From Physcocola sp002396385 (GTDB lineage: Bacteria; Bacteroidota; Bacteroidia; Bacteroidales; Paludibacteraceae): a stretch of 64,000 bases of DNA. Below the pieces are notes generated by a model. It ran no database searches, had not been told where the DNA came from, and was given only the letters and a program-made list of their open reading frames with translations. Made by a program: the position numbers and the translations under genes. Positions 24,506 through 34,000 of the stretch are shown piece by piece (the stretch's first letter is position 1; the number at the start of each line of letters is the position of its first letter). Location: the NCBI GenBank assembly GCA_946535435.1, contig CAMNDM010000001.1:141107-205106 (forward strand), written 5' to 3'.

Positions 24506-25423
24506 TCACTTTACCCTCCATTTCTGCACAAACACACCATTGGCGGCATACTGCCGGACAATAACGATTTGCGGACAAACGCCATCCAACAATTGCGGAT
24601 TCCATTCGTCTAACACCGCCAGCAAACGGCCCTGCACATCGAACACCTCCACCCTATAGACTCCGGAAGGTTCTGCCCCGGCACTTACGGCAGCAACGGA
24701 AGAAGCCTCGCCACAATAAGGTTGCGAGAACTGCACACCCAGATCGAACTCCTGGTCGGGCACCGCCTCAATGTTTTCAGCCACAACCTGCTCACCCGTC
24801 CACGAAGTCAGGCGGAAACTATACGGGCCGACTTTCGACTTGTCGCTGCCCAGACCGCCGGGATAGACAAAATAGTTATACATTTCGCGGTGGATAGGAA
24901 CCCAGTTGCCATCGTCGTCGAGGAATTCCACTTTCTGCAACGCCACAAACAGGTTGCTGAACATGGCCTTGAAATAGTAGGGACTGGTGCCCGCATCGTA
25001 AAACACGCGTATTGTCGGCTGGTCGGCGGCTAACGGGCAAGGCACGAACTGCCATTTGATAGGCACGCGTCCGTCTTTCAACTCTGCCACCTTCACAAAC
25101 GAACCAGTCGAGAAGTCTATATCGCCCGGTTTACACTCTGGACAACGGTCCACCACCTTGATGGTCACATCGCCAATGGGTCCGTAAACATGAATGCACG
25201 CCCCGCACGCCATACTGCTGTCGTATTGCGAGTGGTTGAGCGCACAGGTATAAATATCGTCCTCATCGACCCAAATGCCACAGTTGCCGCCGTTGCTGCC
25301 CGCCACACCGCCATATTGTGTACCCTCGCCCGTGTACCAGGTGGTATCGCAGAACGACTGTGAGAAAGCCGGGGTAAGAGCCAACAGCGATAGAACAAGC
25401 GTCCATAAAAACTTTTTTGCCAT
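24506..25423 (-). CDS. Secreted bacterial expansin (EXLX1-like)
   Basis: A 305-residue protein with a signal peptide (MAKKFLWTLVLSLLALTPAF). The mature N-terminus is a double-psi beta-barrel domain: TTWYTGEGTQYGG, GGNCGIWVDEDDIYTCALNH, ACGACIHVYGPIGDVTIKVV, DRCPEC and GDIDFS, whose Asp is the conserved expansin residue. The second domain (about 125-215) has WQFVPCPL and SNLFVALQKVEFLDDDGNW, the beta-sandwich that binds cellulose in EXLX1. A tail of ~85 residues ends in a module of the type VYRVEVFDVQGRLL, common on secreted Bacteroidetes proteins. Expansins loosen cellulose/pectin networks without hydrolysis. No partner gene is adjacent. Confidence 0.85.
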   Translation of the reverse strand: MAKKFLWTLVLSLLALTPAFSQSFCDTTWYTGEGTQYGGVAGSNGGNCGIWVDEDDIYTCALNHSQYDSSMACGACIHVYGPIGDVTIKVVDRCPECKPGDIDFSTGSFVKVAELKDGRVPIKWQFVPCPLAADQPTIRVFYDAGTSPYYFKAMFSNLFVALQKVEFLDDDGNWVPIHREMYNYFVYPGGLGSDKSKVGPYSFRLTSWTGEQVVAENIEAVPDQEFDLGVQFSQPYCGEASSVAAVSAGAEPSGVYRVEVFDVQGRLLAVLDEWNPQLLDGVCPQIVIVRQYAANGVFVQKWRVK

Positions 25424-25560
25424 AGTTCCAACATTTTACGATTCGGAAAGTTACAGAATAAACACGCTTTTTAAAAGAAAAGGACGAAAAAAACAGCAGT
25501 TGGCAACCAGGCAGTGGCTCTTCCCTCTATTTTCATATAGCATATATACGGAGGAAAACG

Positions 25561-25568
25561 TACTTTTG
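25561..25568 (+). promoter_or_regulatory. -7 box of the CDF transporter gene
   Basis: TACTTTTG lies 34 bases before ATG 25603. Confidence 0.55.
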
Positions 25569-25602
25569 CATTCCGTGAACAGTAAAAAACTCTGAAAACA
25601 AC

Positions 25603-26709
25603 ATGAAAGACCGTTCTTCACAAATCATCCGTACCAGTTGGATCGGCATCGCCACCAACGTGCTGTTGGCTGCATTCAAGGCGGCAGTTGGCGCATTAGC
25701 GGGCTCTGTGGCCATCGTAATGGATGCCGTCAACAATTTGAGCGACGCCTTGTCGAGCGTCATCACCATCGTCGGCACCAAGTTGTCGCTCCGTCCCGCC
25801 GACCGCGAACACCCTTTCGGCTACGGCCGTGTAGAGTACTTCAGCGCCATCCTCATCGCCGTCATCGTACTTTCTGCGGGCATCACCTCGCTGATCGAGT
25901 CGGTCAGAAAACTGTTCAACCCTTCAGCTCCCGATTACACCACCACAACATTGGCGGTTATTATTGCGGGTATTGTTGTAAAACTGCTGCTGGGGACTTA
26001 CGTGAAGAAGAAAGGGCAAGAGCTGAAGAGCGACGCACTGACAGCATCGGGAGCCGACGCACTGTTCGACGCCGTCATCACACTATCGACCCTGGTGTCG
26101 GCATTAGTAATGATTTTATGGGGCTTCTCGCTCGACGGCATATTAGGTGTACTCATCTCACTGGTCATCATTAAGGCAGGAGCCGAAATGCTGGCATCGC
26201 CAGTCAACGAGCTGCTCGGGGCCAAAATATCGCCCGAATTTGTCAGCCAAATAAAGCAAGAGGTATCTGAATTCGACGGTGTGCACGGAGTTTTCGACCT
26301 CATTCTCCACAACTACGGTCCGAACCTGGTTATCGGTTCGTTACACGTGAATGTCGACGATACAATGAGTGCCACCAACATCCACCGCCTTACCCGGCGC
26401 ATAAGTGAAACCCTGCACCAGCGGCACGGCATTGTGCTGACCATAGGCGTCTACGCCATCCCTACAGGCAGCAACCCACACGCCAGCATGCAGCGCCAGG
26501 TGGCCCAAACCCTGAAAGCCCACCACGAGATTGTACAGATTCACGGCTTCTGTTATTACGAAGACGAGCACCGCGTCTCGATCGACGTGGTTCCCGATAT
26601 ATCGGTGAAAGACGAGTCGGCCCTTGCCCGGCAACTGCAAGAAGAGTTACAAGCGCTCCTGCCAGGAGAACAGATAACCATCGTTGTCGACCACAACTAC
26701 ACCGCCTGA
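25603..26709 (+). CDS. Cation diffusion facilitator (Zn/Fe/Mn exporter)
   Basis: A 368-residue protein with six hydrophobic segments in the first ~210 residues. CDF motifs are visible: MDAVNNLSDALSS in helix 2 with the metal-binding Asp residues, the loop HPFGYGRVEYFSA, and SGADALFDAVITL in helix 5 with Asp pair. The cytoplasmic C-terminal domain (about 215-365) contains the GVHGVFDLILHNYGP ferredoxin-like start. It is longer than E. coli FieF (300 residues) because of an extended C-terminal domain (AHHEIVQIHGFCYYEDEHRV). It exports divalent metal by proton antiport; the metal cannot be told. Confidence 0.92.
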   Translation: MKDRSSQIIRTSWIGIATNVLLAAFKAAVGALAGSVAIVMDAVNNLSDALSSVITIVGTKLSLRPADREHPFGYGRVEYFSAILIAVIVLSAGITSLIESVRKLFNPSAPDYTTTTLAVIIAGIVVKLLLGTYVKKKGQELKSDALTASGADALFDAVITLSTLVSALVMILWGFSLDGILGVLISLVIIKAGAEMLASPVNELLGAKISPEFVSQIKQEVSEFDGVHGVFDLILHNYGPNLVIGSLHVNVDDTMSATNIHRLTRRISETLHQRHGIVLTIGVYAIPTGSNPHASMQRQVAQTLKAHHEIVQIHGFCYYEDEHRVSIDVVPDISVKDESALARQLQEELQALLPGEQITIVVDHNYTA

Positions 26710-26846
26710 GCACAAGCGAAAAGGCTGTTGGACGGTGCTATATGGCCGAGCCCCAACTACGACACGACCAGCCCTATTTTCCGGAAACAGCTCAGTTTCC
26801 GCATCACTGTTTTACAATGGCCAAGCAGGGAAGACAGAGCCATAGG

Positions 26847-28196
26847 CTACCTCATTTTTTTGAATATCAGATTCATAGTTGGGCCATCGAGTGTATGCAT
26901 CGTATTTAGTTTGAGCGACTTCACCATCTTCAACGTGCCCTGTTTGTATTTCAAGAAATGGTCGGTTTTCAAGTGGCGCTGGTAGGCGTCGTCGTCGGCA
27001 TAGATTTCAAGGATGCGTATTTGACAAGGCGAGCCGGGGTCCTGCATAGGGAAAAGACCAATAACGCCAGGCTCGCGCTCAACCGACAAGCGGTCCACTT
27101 CGGAAGCGTATTCGAGGTACTGGTCTAAATAATCAGGGAAGACCTCAATTTCAGCAATACGGACAATAAGGTCGCCTTTTGTTTTTTCAACCGAAGCGAC
27201 ACCATCGGAAATTCCAAAAAGTTTTTCAGCATTTTTTGAAAGGATCAGTTCCTTAAATGGAGCCAAGTCGGGTTCTTCGTCAAGGTATTTCCGCAATCGG
27301 CTGAGGCTGGCAGTAAGAGCCCCAGGCGCCACATAGGGATAGTCAGAGCCATAGAGCAGATGTTGCGGAGAGGTGATGGAGAGCAGCATACGGATGGTTT
27401 CGGGCGAATGCGCACCCGCCAGGTCGTAATAGAGCGCATTGAGGTTGGCCGCCCAATCGATTTCACCCACCAACTTGTTAGCCTGCATGACCGGGGCAAG
27501 CGACTTCATTCTAGGCACAGCCAACGGCAGATAGGCACCACAATGCGGAACCACCACCTTTACACCAGGATAACGCGCCAAGACATTGCGGCTTATCATG
27601 TTGGCTACAGCACGCGTGGTTTCGGAAAGATATTCCTGCATGGCGAGCGGTGTTTGCCGCATAACAGCCGCATTGACCGGTTCGGGACGGTGTGGATGTA
27701 GAATAACGACGGCCTTGCGGTTGCTGAGCAGCGAGAAGAGCGTGTCGAGTTCGGGAGCGCCAAGGTATTGTCCCGCCACATTGGTAGCAAGCTTTATGCC
27801 ATCGGCCTTCAGCGTATCGAGCGCATAAACCGCCTCCTTGAGGGCCGCGTCAACATCGGGCAACGGCAGAGCCGCACAAAAAAGGAAACGACCGGGATGT
27901 TGGTGCTTGAGACCAGCAGCCACCTCGTTAGTCCGTCTCACGACCATAGCCGACGACGGCTGTGGGGCGGCAAGCGTCAGCACCGAAGCCGACACACCGT
28001 TCTCGTCCATCCAACCAAGGTGGCGCTCCGCATTGTAGAAAGGCACGGGAAACCCCTCGTCTAAAAGCCGTTTTTCGTTTTCCAAAGCCGACAAGAAGTC
28101 GGAAGTTATGAGGTGAGAGTGAACATCGACCACTTTTTGTCCCATCGTAAATTCTGTTGACATAGTCAATAAGAAAGCCATCAGTAATTTATTCAT
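26847..28196 (-). CDS. Exported amidohydrolase fused to an ABM-type monooxygenase domain
   Basis: ATG 28196 gives 449 residues with a signal peptide (MNKLLMAFLLTMSTEFTMGQ). The first ~320 residues are an amidohydrolase-2 barrel: VVDVHSHLI (metal HxH), ASVLTLAAPQ, KLATNVAGQYLGAPELDTLF, VVILHPHRPEPV, VVVPHCGAYLPLAVPRM and LLYGSDYPYV with the conserved Asp. After a linker, residues ~345-435 form an ABM/YgiN-like ferredoxin domain: VRIAEIEVFPDYLDQYLEYA, EPGVIGLFPMQD, RILEIYADDDAYQRHLKTDH. The barrel family includes ACMSD-like decarboxylases; the ABM family includes quinol monooxygenases. The frame is continuous, so this is a true fusion. Substrate unknown, possibly an aromatic acid. The frame's TTG at 28202 is rejected in favour of ATG. 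Confidence 0.85.
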   Translation of the reverse strand: MNKLLMAFLLTMSTEFTMGQKVVDVHSHLITSDFLSALENEKRLLDEGFPVPFYNAERHLGWMDENGVSASVLTLAAPQPSSAMVVRRTNEVAAGLKHQHPGRFLFCAALPLPDVDAALKEAVYALDTLKADGIKLATNVAGQYLGAPELDTLFSLLSNRKAVVILHPHRPEPVNAAVMRQTPLAMQEYLSETTRAVANMISRNVLARYPGVKVVVPHCGAYLPLAVPRMKSLAPVMQANKLVGEIDWAANLNALYYDLAGAHSPETIRMLLSITSPQHLLYGSDYPYVAPGALTASLSRLRKYLDEEPDLAPFKELILSKNAEKLFGISDGVASVEKTKGDLIVRIAEIEVFPDYLDQYLEYASEVDRLSVEREPGVIGLFPMQDPGSPCQIRILEIYADDDAYQRHLKTDHFLKYKQGTLKMVKSLKLNTMHTLDGPTMNLIFKKMR

Positions 28197-28380
28197 TAAC
28201 AAGTATTTTTAGAACACACAACCCTTTGGGGAACAGGCGGAAGTCCCAGCCACAATGTTGCTGTCTTCTACAGCCAGTCGCCAATTGGGAAGAAACCTTA
28301 AGAAACGATAAAATTAACAAAAAAACTGCAACCGGATGAAAATACAGGCATAGAAACAACGGCTAAAGAAGTGAAATACA

Positions 28381-28412
28381 TTTGCGAACTCCAGAAAAAA
28401 ATCACTACTTTG
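28381..28412 (+). promoter_or_regulatory. Weak promoter candidate of the DUF4298 gene
   Basis: TTTG at 28381-28384 and a near -7 box TACTTTG at 28406-28412 are separated by 21 bases, 34 bases before ATG 28447. The -7 element is one base short of consensus. Confidence 0.4.
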
Positions 28413-28446
28413 CAACTATAATCAAGCATTAATTCCCTACATAATT

Positions 28447-28734
28447 ATGGAACAGGCCGAACGCATCAAAAAAATGGAAAGCCTCTTTGATAAAAGTGGC
28501 AAGATTATCGAACAATTGGAACAAGCCATCGACAACTTCAGTTCCCTACAGCCTGCTATTGGCGAGTTGGAAGCCTATTACAGTAGCGACTGGCGGACCG
28601 ACTTCGAGGCCGAAGAAGCAGGCGAACTGCCAGCCGGGCTGAAATGCGGCGTGCTCAGTGAAGACGGCTTGTGGAATCTGTTGGAAGACTACCAACGGCT
28701 GAAAAATCTTATGGAAGAAAGAGAGACCGATTAA
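28447..28734 (+). CDS. DUF4298 family protein
   Basis: A 95-residue acidic, helical protein that matches the DUF4298 pattern: RIKKMESLFDKSGKIIEQLE, then LEAYYSSDWRTDFEADEAGE-like acidic block and LPAGLKCGVLSEDGLWNLLE. Typical members are 85-95 residues and of unknown function; the highly conserved LxxYYxSxxWxxDxE(A)DEAG core is present as YYSSDWRTDFEAEEAGE. No signal or membrane segment. It stands alone on the plus strand. Confidence 0.85.
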   Translation: MEQAERIKKMESLFDKSGKIIEQLEQAIDNFSSLQPAIGELEAYYSSDWRTDFEAEEAGELPAGLKCGVLSEDGLWNLLEDYQRLKNLMEERETD

Positions 28735-28851
28735 CACAGAACCGAAGACGTACGATATAGGAAAGTCACGCCACTGCGCAAAGACTTGTTTTCACATCAG
28801 ACTAACATTCTTGTCTATATATCTGTTTTTTAAATAATTAAAATTATATTT

Positions 28852-28871
28852 ACGACAAAATTCATTGTCGT
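28852..28871. promoter_or_regulatory. Small inverted repeat upstream of the -7 box at 28878
   Basis: ACGACAA (28852-28858) and TTGTCGT (28865-28871) are exact inverted copies around a 6-base spacer, in the -33 region of the promoter candidate at 28878-28885. It could be an operator half-site pair; no regulator is known. Confidence 0.35.
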
Positions 28872-28877
28872 TATTGA

Positions 28878-28885
28878 TAATTTTG
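28878..28885 (+). promoter_or_regulatory. -7 box of the interrupted repeat protein gene
   Basis: TAATTTTG matches TAnnTTTG, 120 bases before ATG 29006, implying a long AT-rich leader. Confidence 0.4.
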
Positions 28886-29005
28886 CGCCAATATCCCGAC
28901 AATTTTTTGAAGACTTACTCAAACTATTTTGTAATTTCTTAATTACGAAAAAGAGGAAACACAAAAACAAGTTTAACATACACATAATATCAAATCAATC
29001 TGCTT

Positions 29006-30868
29006 ATGAAGAAAACATTACTGCTTTCCGTCTTGATGTCGTCCGCACTCTTTTCTGCCTATGCAGGCGACGGATCTGAGGAGTTTCCCGAGTGGGACAC
29101 ATCAGGCTTTGTCAACAAAGTTATTTTAAAGGCGAACCACGACTGGTGCAGAGCACATACAGTAGAGGAGGTAGGGCCACTAAACTATAGCAACAACTAC
29201 AAAGACTCCATTGAAGTAACAGCCACATCAGATTTACCTTGCCTGTTTTTCACGGGTTGGAGCGACGGCGTTAAAGCCCGAACACGCTTCTTCTCGGGCT
29301 CAGGCACCGACACCCTGACCGCCTATTTTGAATCTGCCCCTAAAACAACACACACCATAACAGCAGTCGACGAGACAATGGGCGACGCCTACGCCCAATT
29401 TGGAGGAAAGGGGGAAAAGCTCAGGGGAACTTTTGAATACGACCCGACTGAGTTCGCTCTCGCTTCGGAGCCTCTAATTATTAAGGCAGAAGCAAAGAAA
29501 GGGTTCCAGTTTTCCCACTGAGAAGACGGTTCCACCGATAGTGAAAGAGTCCTATATTTCGGTGATAACCTCGAATGTGGCCAGAACTACGACTTCAAAG
29601 CCTACTTCAAGGAACAGGAGCACATCATCGTTATACTTTCGACCGACACAGCAATAGGAACCGTATGGGGAAAGACAAAAGAAGGTGAAGATTTTACCGT
29701 GGAGATTTTGCCTGAAGGAGCAGAATTCACATTCCAATATAAAACCCAGCCAGGCTATACCATAGACTATATGGAGTCTACCTACTATAACACATCTTTG
29801 GGTCCGATTACCAACTACAGTGTTGCTGGCAACGACACCATTACCGTGCACTTCAAAAAGGCAGACTATCACAATATCGTTATCCTTTCAAGCGACACAA
29901 CAATAGGAACCGCATGGGGGAAGACAAAAGAAGGAGAGGTTTTCACCGAAGAACTTTTGCTTGAAGGAACGGACATCCTATTCCAATATAACATCCTTCC
30001 AGGCTATACTTTAGATTATATAGAATCGGCCGCCTATGACAAAATCTCGGACTACAGCGTCATTGGCGACGACACCATTACCGTGCACTTTAAAAAAGCC
30101 TACGAATACTTCAGTATGAATTTCTTGGAAAGAGATGAACTTAAACTCTATGGGAAATCCCTGTACGATAAAAGTTATTGGCGGTCTATAGAGGATATGA
30201 ATAGGGACTCTATTATAGTCACCAACAAGGCAACCGGGGAAACTCATGCTTATCCAAAAAATGCGAAAATCCCAATCTGGCTAAACGACACCTTCTTGGT
30301 AAAAGCCATGCCTACAACAGACGGTTACAAATCGGACAGCGTTGTAACACTGACCTACGACAACTACTTTAAAAACGATGGGCTTTACATCTACAAGACA
30401 ATAGCAGAAATAGGGACGGAAACGGCCGAAGGAGACTCGTTCAACGTCAACATCTATTTCTATAATGAGTGGGATGAGGACACCTTTGAATCAGACTCCA
30501 AAAACGTAACGAATTACTGGGAAGGCAACGGACGCTATGCGAAAGGCGATACGATATTCTTCTTCTACCACTCAAACAATTATAACACATCGTACATCTA
30601 TGAAGACGATTATGCCTTTCACGAGTTTTATCTGAAAGACACCTTGAAGATTGTTGTGAATAACGATATAAGCATCAACTTCTATCAGCCAGACAGTCAG
30701 CAGGGTGTAAAGAATACGGCAGCGGCACAAGAGACCGACGCGCTGGTGAACGTTTACACCACTAGCGGGCGACTGCTGAAAGCTCGCACAAAAATGAGCG
30801 AAGCACTCAACGGTTTAGAAAAGGGCCTTTACGTGGTAGGCCGGAAATTAGTCAGGATAAAAGATTAA
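29006..30868 (+). pseudogene. Secreted beta-repeat protein interrupted by an in-frame TGA
   Basis: One frame of 621 codons runs 29006-30868 with a signal peptide (MKKTLLLSVLMSSALFSAYA) but has a TGA at 29519-29521. Just before the stop the text is KKGFQFSH, then EDGSTDSERVLYF after it. An earlier copy of the same module reads PCLFFTGWSDG, so the stop replaces a Trp (TGG to TGA). Two tandem ~83-residue repeats follow at about residues 210-375, each with TAIGTVWGKTKEGE-like and NDTITVHFKKADY-like text, resembling InlB-type B repeats. The C-terminus (VNVYTTSGRLLKARTKMSEA, then LNGLEKGLYVVGRK) is a sorting/anchor module. Without readthrough only the first 171 residues are made. Confidence 0.8.
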
Positions 30869-30891
30869 TCGTCGGTTAAAACAAAAGGCAA

Positions 30892-30925
30892 GAGGGTGTC
30901 TGCAACCGCAGGCATCCTCTTTTTC
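30892..30925 (+). terminator. Terminator after the repeat protein gene
   Basis: GAGGGTGTCTGC (30892-30903) pairs with GCAGGCATCCTC (30908-30919) allowing two G-T pairs, around the loop AACC, followed by TTTTTCG. Confidence 0.75.
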
Positions 30926-31038
30926 GTTGTCTGATAAAGCCATTCTTTTTCTCCAATCCGCAACAAACACAAACCGTTTTTGAAACAAAAAGAAAAATAA
31001 ATGACGAAATAATCCACCTGTTTGTAACAGACAACTTC

Positions 31039-31046
31039 TAAATTTG
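31039..31046 (+). promoter_or_regulatory. -7 box of the pectinolytic gene
   Basis: TAAATTTG lies 47 bases before ATG 31094. A TTTG is present 14 bases further up, closer than the usual 19-21 spacing. Confidence 0.5.
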
Positions 31047-31093
31047 GGACTGTAAAAACAGCATCACTTCAGACTAACTACACTATAACAACC

Positions 31094-34000
31094 ATGAAAA
31101 CAGCAAGTATAAGACACGGAGCCTTCATTCTGGCGACAGTCGCACTTACAGCAACAGCAACAAACACTACAGCTGCCACCCCTGCCTTTCCGGGTGCGGA
31201 AGGCTACGGCATGTACACCACCGGCGGACGCGGAGGTAAGGTCATCCACGTCACCAACTTGTCGGACGACGGCAAAGAGGGCTCGTTGCGCTATGCCATA
31301 GGCCAAAAGGGAGCGCGCACCATTGTGTTCGACGTCAGCGGCACCATAGAGCTGAACTCGCAACTGAAAATCAGCAACGGCGACCTCACCATTGCGGGCC
31401 AGACCGCCCCAGGCGACGGCATCTGCCTGAAAAACTACAACATGTACGTGGGAGCCGACAACGTCATCATCCGCTTCCTTCGCTTCCGTTTAGGCACTGA
31501 AAAACCAGACGGATACAACAGCGACGGCACACCACAACAAGACCGCGACGCCATTTGGGGGCGAAACCAGAGCGACATCATCATAGACCACTGCTCAATG
31601 AGCTGGTGTACCGACGAGTGCGCCTCGTTCTACAACAACAAGAACTTCACCATGCAGTGGTGCATCATAGCCGAAAGCCTGCGCGGTTCCATCCACCCGA
31701 AAGGCTACCACGGTTACGGAGGCATTTGGGGCGGCCAGGGAGCCAGTTTCCACCACAACATGCTGGCCAACAACGACAGCCGCAACCCACGCCTCTGTGG
31801 CAGCCGCTACACCAACGAACCCGACCTCGAGAAGGTAGACCTGCGCAACAACGTTGTCTACAACTGGGGCAGCACCAACAGCGGCTATGCCGGCGAAGGG
31901 GGCAGCTACAACTTCGTCAACAACTACTACAAAAGCGGCCCGGCTACAAAGTCAAGCATCAAATACCGTATTTTCGAAGTCTATGCCGACGACGGCAGCA
32001 ACGCACAACCCAAAGGCACTTACGGCCACTTCTACCTGAGCGGGAACTATATGGGCGAGAAGGGAGCCAACTGGGACTGGAACGGGATAGACATCAACAC
32101 AGGCAACCTAAGCTACCTGTCGAAAGACCTGGTCAGATCGAACAGCGAGTTCAGCCACGCTTCCGTCACCACCCACACGGCAGAAACAGCTTTCCAGAAA
32201 GTGTGCGCGCTGGCAGGAGCCTCGCTCCACCGCGACGCGGTTGACGCACGTATCGCCCAAGAGGCCATAAATGGCAAAAACACCTATACCGGCTCGGTTC
32301 TCGGCGGGAAGGGCATTATTGACAAAACCAGCGACGTGGGCGGTTGGCCGACTTACAACAGCACAACCACCCCTACCGACACCGACCGCGACGGCATGCC
32401 CGACGCGTGGGAAGAGCAGATGGGACTGGACAAGAACAATGCTGCCGACGGCGCACAGACTGCGTCAGACGGTAGCGGATACACCAACCTCGAACGCTAC
32501 ATGAACTCGCTGGTGTGTGAAATTATGAGCGAAGGCCTGAGCGACGCACTGACCGCTAACGAATACACTTGCGACGAAAAGGCACCGGAATACCGTGTGG
32601 AAAAACGCAAATTTGACTTTGTGGTCGGGGTCGACGGTGACTTTAAGGCTGCAAAGGCGGCTGCCGAAGCGAACAAGAACGGACGTTTTTACATCTTCGT
32701 ACCAAACGGGACCTACAACATAGGCGGTTTGACAGGCGACAACAACCAGATGACCAAATGGACCGCCGGCAACGTCTCTCTCATCGGGCAGAGCACCAGC
32801 GGTGTCACGCTCTACAACAAACCGGCTGAAGAGGGCATCGGCACCACAGCTACCCTCAGCTTCAGTTCATCGGCAAGCAACCTCTACCTGCAAGACCTCA
32901 CCCTCCAGAACAAGGGCGAGCTGCCGGCCGGTTCGCCAGCCGTACGCTTTGTTGTAATCAGAGACGAAGGCAAAAAGAACATTTTCAAGAATGTACGTCT
33001 GCTCAGCGGACAAGACACCTACTACAGCCGCAGCGACAGGACTTATTGGGAGACCAGCGAAATTCACGGAACGGTAGACTTCATCTGCGGTTACGGAAAC
33101 GTCTTCTTCAACACCTGCAACCTCTATCTGGAATACCGGACTTCCAGCAACGTGATTACGGCACCTGCCACTAAAGAAGGCACCTGGGGCTATGTGTTCC
33201 GCAACTGCACCATAGACGGCGACCCCGTCAATAACAACAAATACCTGCTCGGACGCTCGTGGCAGGGAACACCGAAAGCCGTGTACATCAACACCAAGAT
33301 GAAGATACAGCCGGCAGCTGCCGGTTGGGGTGACCCGATGAATGTGAATCCGACGGTGTTTGCCGAATATAACAGCACCGACGCCAACGGCAATTCTGTC
33401 AACTTGGGCTACCGGCGCACCACGTACACAAAAGACGGTGCAACCGTCTACCTCAACCCCGTACTCAGCGCCGCAGAGGCTGAAAAGTATACGGTAGGGA
33501 ACGTATTGTCGGGTTCCGACAACTGGGCTCCCGACAACGACAGCAAACAAGTGTCTGCACCACGGTTGGGCACAGGGGAAGGCTTCCTCGAATGGTCACA
33601 CAACGATTCGGCCCTCTGCTACTTCATCTTCAAAAACAACGTTTACCTGGCACACACCACCAGCAACAGCTACCCACTGCCAGAAGGTACATCTGAAAAC
33701 GACGTGTTTACAATACGTTCGGCCAATGCGATGGGTGGGTTGGGCCCAGTTTCTAACGGAGTAAGCACAACGGGGACCCTGCCGATAAACAACGACTCCT
33801 TCCTCTTCCACTACGGCAACGGGACAACCTCCTCGACAGCCGGCAACGACATTGCCGACAAGTGGAACTGTACCGACAGCGGAAAGAGCGCATACGGTTG
33901 GGCCATAACCGGACGTAACGACAAAAACGTCCTCAACGGTGTCGACATCAACGTGGGTGGCAGCACCTATAAGACATTCAAGAACTCGAAAGGCGCACAA

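Noticed and set aside
26782..26801. Short 7-bp hairpin between the CDF and amidohydrolase genes
   Set aside because: No T-rich tail follows on either strand, so a terminator role cannot be supported, although the genes are convergent.
31555..32244. 229-residue frame inside the PL1-CE8 gene
   Set aside because: Same strand but a different frame, rich in Arg, Pro and Gln, nested in a well-supported gene.
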